Shown: positions 60,420-64,000 of the stretch, piece after piece
Layout of the letters: each line of letters starts with the position of its first letter
Position numbering within the stretch: the stretch's first letter is position 1
Source: Labrys miyagiensis
GTDB lineage: Bacteria > Pseudomonadota > Alphaproteobacteria > Rhizobiales > Labraceae
Assembly (NCBI RefSeq): GCF_030160835.1
Contig: NZ_BSPC01000023.1
Span: forward strand, 62,001 to 126,000
Direction: 5' to 3'
DNA: 64,000 nucleotides
Position numbers and translations under genes: made by a program
The notes under the pieces: generated by a model
What the model was told of the DNA's origin: nothing
Database searches by the model: none
Seen by the model: only the letters and a program-made list of their open reading frames with translations

Positions 60420-60856
60420 AGCGCTGATCGCAGCGTCGAAACCTTCCCCGATCACATCGGTCATCGCCTCGCTCAAATGCAGATCGATCGAGATCCTGGG
60501 GAAGGCAGCAAGAAAGTCCCGCAGCGACGGAGCCTCATGCACCATTGGTTTCGACAGTTTCTATTTCTAAATTGAATTGCTGTCCTTACAGTTATTTGAA
60601 GCGGAACCTGCTGTGTCCCCCGATAGCGTCGGAACAGCGAGCACAGATGGAAAAATGCCTCCGAGAATTGCCCATGGAGTTACAAACGCGCGGAGCAAAA
60701 AAGTATACCATTTCTGCGTTGTTGGGACCGTCCGTCGCGCCGCAATTAAAGGCGTCGGCATTCTTGCCATCCCGGCAATCGAAAATGCAGATCTCGTCAT
60801 AGCCGATGTCCTCTAGAATGAGATGTCGACCGCATTATTTGTGAGAGGAGAAAGCC
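60420..60856. other. LysR-wrbA intergenic region
   Basis: No intact gene in 437 bases. It includes a short minus-strand LysR fragment (60425-60545). The remaining frames on both strands have no motif or ribosome site. Confidence 0.5.
60425..60545 (-). pseudogene. Fragment of a LysR effector domain
   Basis: The minus strand reads APSLRDFLAAFPRISIDLHL then SEAMTDVIGEGFDAAIS, which fits the start of a LysR co-inducer domain. Both ends are lost: no helix-turn-helix precedes it and it fuses with the antisense of the downstream LysR gene. A leftover of an older regulator, separate from the LysR gene at 59547. Confidence 0.5.
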
Positions 60857-61456
60857 ATGTCGAAAGTTCTGGTCCTATATTACTCGTCATACGGCCATAT
60901 CGAGGCAATGGCGCAGGCCGTCGCCGAGGGAGCCCGGGAAACCGGTGCACAGGTCGATATCAAACGCGTCCCCGAACTCGTACCCGACGAAGTTGCACGC
61001 GCCTCCCACTACAAAGTCGATCAGGCCGCTCCGGTCGCGACGATCAATGACCTTGCCGAGTACGACGCAATCATCGTGGGCACGGGGACCAGGTTCGGGC
61101 GGCTGTCGTCGCAAATGGCCAATTTCCTCGACCAGGCAGGTGGCCTTTGGATGCGAGGGGCGCTGCACGGAAAGGTCGGCGGCGCATTCTCCTCGACCGC
61201 CACGCAACATGGCGGACAGGAAACGACCCTATTCTCGATCATCACCAATCTCCTGCATTTCGGCATGGTGGTCGTCGGCCTCGACTATGGCCACGCCGGG
61301 CAGATGACGCTCGACGAGATCACCGGCGGATCGCCATACGGCGCTACGACGATCGCCGGCGGCGATGGCTCGCGCATGCCGACCGCGAACGAACTGACCG
61401 GAGCACGCTACCAGGGCCGAAAGGTCGCCGAGGTCGCCAACAAGCTGCACGGCTAA
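60857..61456 (+). CDS. wrbA: NAD(P)H:quinone oxidoreductase WrbA
   Basis: A 199-residue flavodoxin-like quinone reductase, the usual length. The FMN phosphate loop is [32 protein letters not shown] is the central signature, and [20 protein letters not shown] follows. It reduces quinones by two electrons and protects against oxidative stress. The ATG has AGGAGAAAG upstream. A perfect palindrome lies beyond its stop. Confidence 0.95.
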   Translation: MSKVLVLYYSSYGHIEAMAQAVAEGARETGAQVDIKRVPELVPDEVARASHYKVDQAAPVATINDLAEYDAIIVGTGTRFGRLSSQMANFLDQAGGLWMRGALHGKVGGAFSSTATQHGGQETTLFSIITNLLHFGMVVVGLDYGHAGQMTLDEITGGSPYGATTIAGGDGSRMPTANELTGARYQGRKVAEVANKLHG

Positions 61457-61483
61457 CACCGCTGGCGCCTGGCCAAAACAATC

Positions 61484-61515
61484 GCACGTGGGAGGCGCAT
61501 GCGCCTCCCACGTGC
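61484..61515. terminator. Perfect 32-base palindrome between wrbA and the AraC gene
   Basis: GCACGTGGGAGGCGCA at 61484-61499 is exactly mirrored by 61500-61515 with no loop. It lies between convergent genes and could serve both directions, though no strong T run follows on either strand. Confidence 0.55.
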
Positions 61516-61595
61516 TCCCTTCGCTGTGTTCTTGCAAAGGGTGAAGTTTCGCAATGCGATCTGCAAGGCGGACACGAGTAAGGTGACCCTCCCCC

Positions 61596-62540
61596 CTAAT
61601 CGGCTGCACGCGCCGTCAGGCGCCATCGCGCCGGGGTCACGCCCATCTGCTGCTTGAACACGCGCTGGAAGGCAGCCTCCGAGTGATAGCCGACGAGTTC
61701 GGCGACGGCTGCCGTGGATTGCATCGGCTTCTTCAGTTCGTTGGCCGCCCGCGTCATGCGGATGTCGAGCAGGAGATCGGCGGCGGAGCGGCCGAGGCTT
61801 TCCTGGAAATGGCGCGCCAGCGTGGCCCGGGACATGTGGCACAGGTGCGCCAACTCAGGAAGCGTCCAGGGTCGGGCCGGTTCCTGGAACATCGCGGAGA
61901 GCGCGGGTGCCAGGCGGGGATGGCCGGCGAGCGCGAGCAGGCCGGCCGGCGGCTCCTCGCCCTCGCTGGCGAGCCGCAGGGCCAGCGTGAACAGGGCGGC
62001 CGAAAAGGCGTTGAGCATGGCGCGCCCGCCGAGAGTCTCGCCGTCCGTCTCGACCCGCATCAGCGTGACCAGGCCGCCCACCTGAACGCCGGCGGTGCTC
62101 TTGCCGGTCGCGGCCGGATCTCTTGCACCGCGCACCACCAGGAGGGGCGGCAGATAATGCCGCAGCATGCGATTGTGCTGGAGCGAGGTGATGAAGTGGC
62201 CGCACAGCATATCCAGCCTCTCGCCAGGCCCGTCATTCTCGCTGAAGATGAAGTTCAGGGCCAGGCGGCTATGGGCCGGCACCGGGGCCGCGCCTCCCCC
62301 ATCGTGCAGCGTGTGCGCAAGGCCTGACGGCAACAGCAGGATGTCGCCGGCAAGCAAGCGATGTGGTGGGCCTCCCTCCGGATCCTCGATGATCGCCGAG
62401 CCGGCCAGCACCGCGTGATAGGCGATCGCCCCCGGCTCGGCCGCCGCCTGGTCGATGCGCCAGGGCGCGCCATAGAGGCAGCGCAGATCGAGGCGCCCGC
62501 TCACCGGCACCATGGCCAGAAGGTGACTCAGCCAATCCAT
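61596..62540 (-). CDS. AraC-family regulator with cupin-type sensor domain
   Basis: A 314-residue AraC/XylS-type protein. The N-terminal cupin (cupin_6) has LRCLYGAPWRIDQAAAEPGA and RLLAGDILLLPSGLAHTLHD. The C-terminal double helix-turn-helix has LPELAHLCHMSRATLARHFQ and the signature VGYHSEAAFQRVFKQQMGVT near the end. It is divergent from the flavoprotein gene at 62656 with 115 bases between, so that gene is the likely target. Confidence 0.9.
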   Translation of the reverse strand: MDWLSHLLAMVPVSGRLDLRCLYGAPWRIDQAAAEPGAIAYHAVLAGSAIIEDPEGGPPHRLLAGDILLLPSGLAHTLHDGGGAAPVPAHSRLALNFIFSENDGPGERLDMLCGHFITSLQHNRMLRHYLPPLLVVRGARDPAATGKSTAGVQVGGLVTLMRVETDGETLGGRAMLNAFSAALFTLALRLASEGEEPPAGLLALAGHPRLAPALSAMFQEPARPWTLPELAHLCHMSRATLARHFQESLGRSAADLLLDIRMTRAANELKKPMQSTAAVAELVGYHSEAAFQRVFKQQMGVTPARWRLTARAAD

Positions 62541-62655
62541 CGGGCTATGCTCCGATTGAGACGAATGAGCATATTAGTGAGCTATACTGGCATTAACAAG
62601 CTCGAACTCTTCTCATACCACTTCTCCCATCGGCATTGCGGCACAGGAGAGTCCC

Positions 62656-64000
62656 ATGGCACAGCCTGAACATTTCGACACCTTGATCCTCGGCAGCGGC
62701 CAGGGCGGCAAATTGCTGGCCTGGCACCTTGCCCGCTCCGGTCAGAGGGTTGCCGTGGTCGAACGCCGCTGGGTCGGCGGTTCCTGCCCCGCCGTCGCCT
62801 GCCTGCCGAGCAAGAACGAAGTGTGGAGCGCTCACGTCGCCCACACTGTGCAGCATGCCGGCGAATACGGCACCAACACCGGCCCTGTCTCCACCGACAT
62901 GGCCAAGGTGCGCCAGCGCAAGCAGGCGATGGTCGAAGCCGAGATCGCGTTCCATCTCAACGCCTATCAGGAGAGTGGCGCCGAGCTGATCATGGGCAGC
63001 GGCCGCTTCGTGGCGCCCCGCACCATCGAGGTGCAGCTCAACGAAGGCGGCACGCGCCTGCTCGAAGGCAGCCAGGTCGTGGTCAATATCGGTACCCATG
63101 CCGCCATCCCGGTGATACCAGGCTTGGAGGCGGCCCGGGCCCTCACCCATATCGAAGCGCTCGAGCTCGATTATCTCCCCTCGCACCTCATCGTGTTGGG
63201 TGGGGGCTATGTCGGCATCGAAATGGCGCAGGCCTATCGCCGCTTCGGCAGCCGCGTCACGGTAATCGAGCCCGGCACCCAGCTGATGGGCCGGGAGGAT
63301 GGCGACGTTGCCAGGGAGATGCAGGCCATCCTGGCCCGCGAGGGCATCGAGGTCTTGCTGGGCGCCAAGCCGGTCGAGGTTCGCGGCCTGTCAGGCGATG
63401 AGGTGACGGTGGTCGTTGAGACGCCGGCTGGCCGGCAGCGCATCGAGGGCAGCGACCTACTCGTGGCTGTCGGACGGGTGCCGAACACCGCCGATATCGG
63501 CCTCGACCTTGCCGGCATCGAGCTCGACGCCCGCGGCTTCATCCGCGTGACCGAGCGCCTGGAGACCACGGCGCCCGGCGTGTGGGCCATCGGCGAAGGC
63601 GCCGGCAGCCCGCAATTCACGCAGGTCTCTGTCGACGATTTTCGCATCGTGCGCGACAATATGGCCGGCGGCAACCGCCGCACCGACGATCGGCTGATCC
63701 CCTATGTGATGTTCACCGATCCGCCGCTCGCCCGCGTGGGCCTGAGCGAGGGCGAGGCACAAAAGCGCAATATCCCGGTGCGCGTGGCGCGCCTGCCGAT
63801 GCACAACGTGCTGCGCACCGAGGCGACCGGCGAGACGCAGGGCTTCATGAAAGCGCTGGTGAGCAGCGAGGACGACAGCATTCTCGGCTTCACCATGATC
63901 GGTTCGGAAGCCGGCGAGATCGCCGCTGTCATACAGACAGCTATGCTGGGTAGCTTGCCCTATACCAGGCTGCGCGATGCCGTTATCGTCCACCTCACCA
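62656..64000 (+). CDS. FAD-dependent pyridine nucleotide-disulfide oxidoreductase (3' end outside window)
   Basis: The first 448 codons of a dihydrolipoamide/mercuric-reductase-like flavoprotein, open to the window edge. FAD motif: LILGSGQGGKLLAWHLARSG. The redox-active disulfide is Cys44-x4-Cys49 in GGSCPAVACLPSKN. The NAD(P) motif is LIVLGGGYVGIEMAQAYRRF and the second FAD site AIGEGAGSPQFTQVS has Glu for the usual Asp. The dimerisation domain starts near PYVMFTDPPLARVGLSEGEA. The ATG has AGGAGAG upstream. Substrate unknown. Confidence 0.9.
   Translation, partial: MAQPEHFDTLILGSGQGGKLLAWHLARSGQRVAVVERRWVGGSCPAVACLPSKNEVWSAHVAHTVQHAGEYGTNTGPVSTDMAKVRQRKQAMVEAEIAFHLNAYQESGAELIMGSGRFVAPRTIEVQLNEGGTRLLEGSQVVVNIGTHAAIPVIPGLEAARALTHIEALELDYLPSHLIVLGGGYVGIEMAQAYRRFGSRVTVIEPGTQLMGREDGDVAREMQAILAREGIEVLLGAKPVEVRGLSGDEVTVVVETPAGRQRIEGSDLLVAVGRVPNTADIGLDLAGIELDARGFIRVTERLETTAPGVWAIGEGAGSPQFTQVSVDDFRIVRDNMAGGNRRTDDRLIPYVMFTDPPLARVGLSEGEAQKRNIPVRVARLPMHNVLRTEATGETQGFMKALVSSEDDSILGFTMIGSEAGEIAAVIQTAMLGSLPYTRLRDAVIVHLT

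Noticed and set aside
60567-60816. Open frames of 77-79 codons on both strands before wrbA
   Set aside because: Neither has a ribosome site, a motif or convincing codon use.

Overview
The window is high-GC DNA of the alphaproteobacterial (Hyphomicrobiales/Rhizobiales) kind. The evidence is a complete trehalose/maltose thu operon in the gene order known from Sinorhizobium, a rhizobial Omp2-type porin and an Omp25/31-like barrel, a 667-residue RpoD with an acidic N-terminus, a DnaG whose zinc ligands are mostly replaced (a pattern I associate with Bradyrhizobium-like lineages), many LysR/GcvA regulators and short dispersed intergenic repeats. I cannot name the genus with confidence. Most of the window is ordinary chromosome; two stretches (about 47.1-52.2 kb and 52.3-60.4 kb) look accessory.

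Layout. 0-8.2 kb: thuEFGK-thuAB on the minus strand with the LacI-type regulator thuR divergent. 8.2-14.9 kb: DMT exporter, quinone-oxidoreductase-like protein, Popeye-like cyclic-nucleotide-binding membrane protein, S1/P1 nuclease, a CAT-anticodon tRNA, SIMPL protein, Lrp/AsnC regulator, a lipoprotein and greA. 15.0-26.8 kb: carB and carA, separated by a lipoprotein, a gene-free repeat-rich kilobase, a LysR gene, a phasin-like protein with an adjoining decayed MaoC/enoyl-CoA hydratase remnant, a GH16 glycanase and an extensin-like protein; then a YqeY gene. 27.0-36.9 kb: DUF900 hydrolase, NAD(P)-binding protein with divergent LysR, a porin behind a very AT-rich leader, PLP dehydratase, esterase and secreted proteins. 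37.0-46.9 kb: dnaG-rpoD macromolecular-synthesis genes, an RND efflux pair and an HlyU-family gene.

46.9-52.2 kb begins at a tRNA-Arg and holds a plant-like SABATH methyltransferase, fragments of a nitroreductase and of an SRAP peptidase, then small secreted proteins, an outer-membrane barrel and an unknown protein. Related direct repeats bracket the last group. 52.3-59.5 kb is the most interesting part: a tightly packed, co-directional operon of a polar amino-acid ABC importer, two overlapping NodB-type deacetylase/amidohydrolase genes (one with metal ligands, one without), an MmgE/PrpD protein and an argininosuccinate-lyase-family enzyme, followed by a LysR regulator. I infer uptake and stepwise breakdown of an amide or imide linked to an N-substituted aspartate or related aminopolycarboxylate. 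The window ends with wrbA, an AraC regulator and a divergent flavoprotein disulfide reductase that runs off the edge.

Three or more families of roughly 80-105 bp intergenic repeats are scattered through the window. One consists of long hairpins whose two well-preserved copies differ by compensatory changes in both arms.
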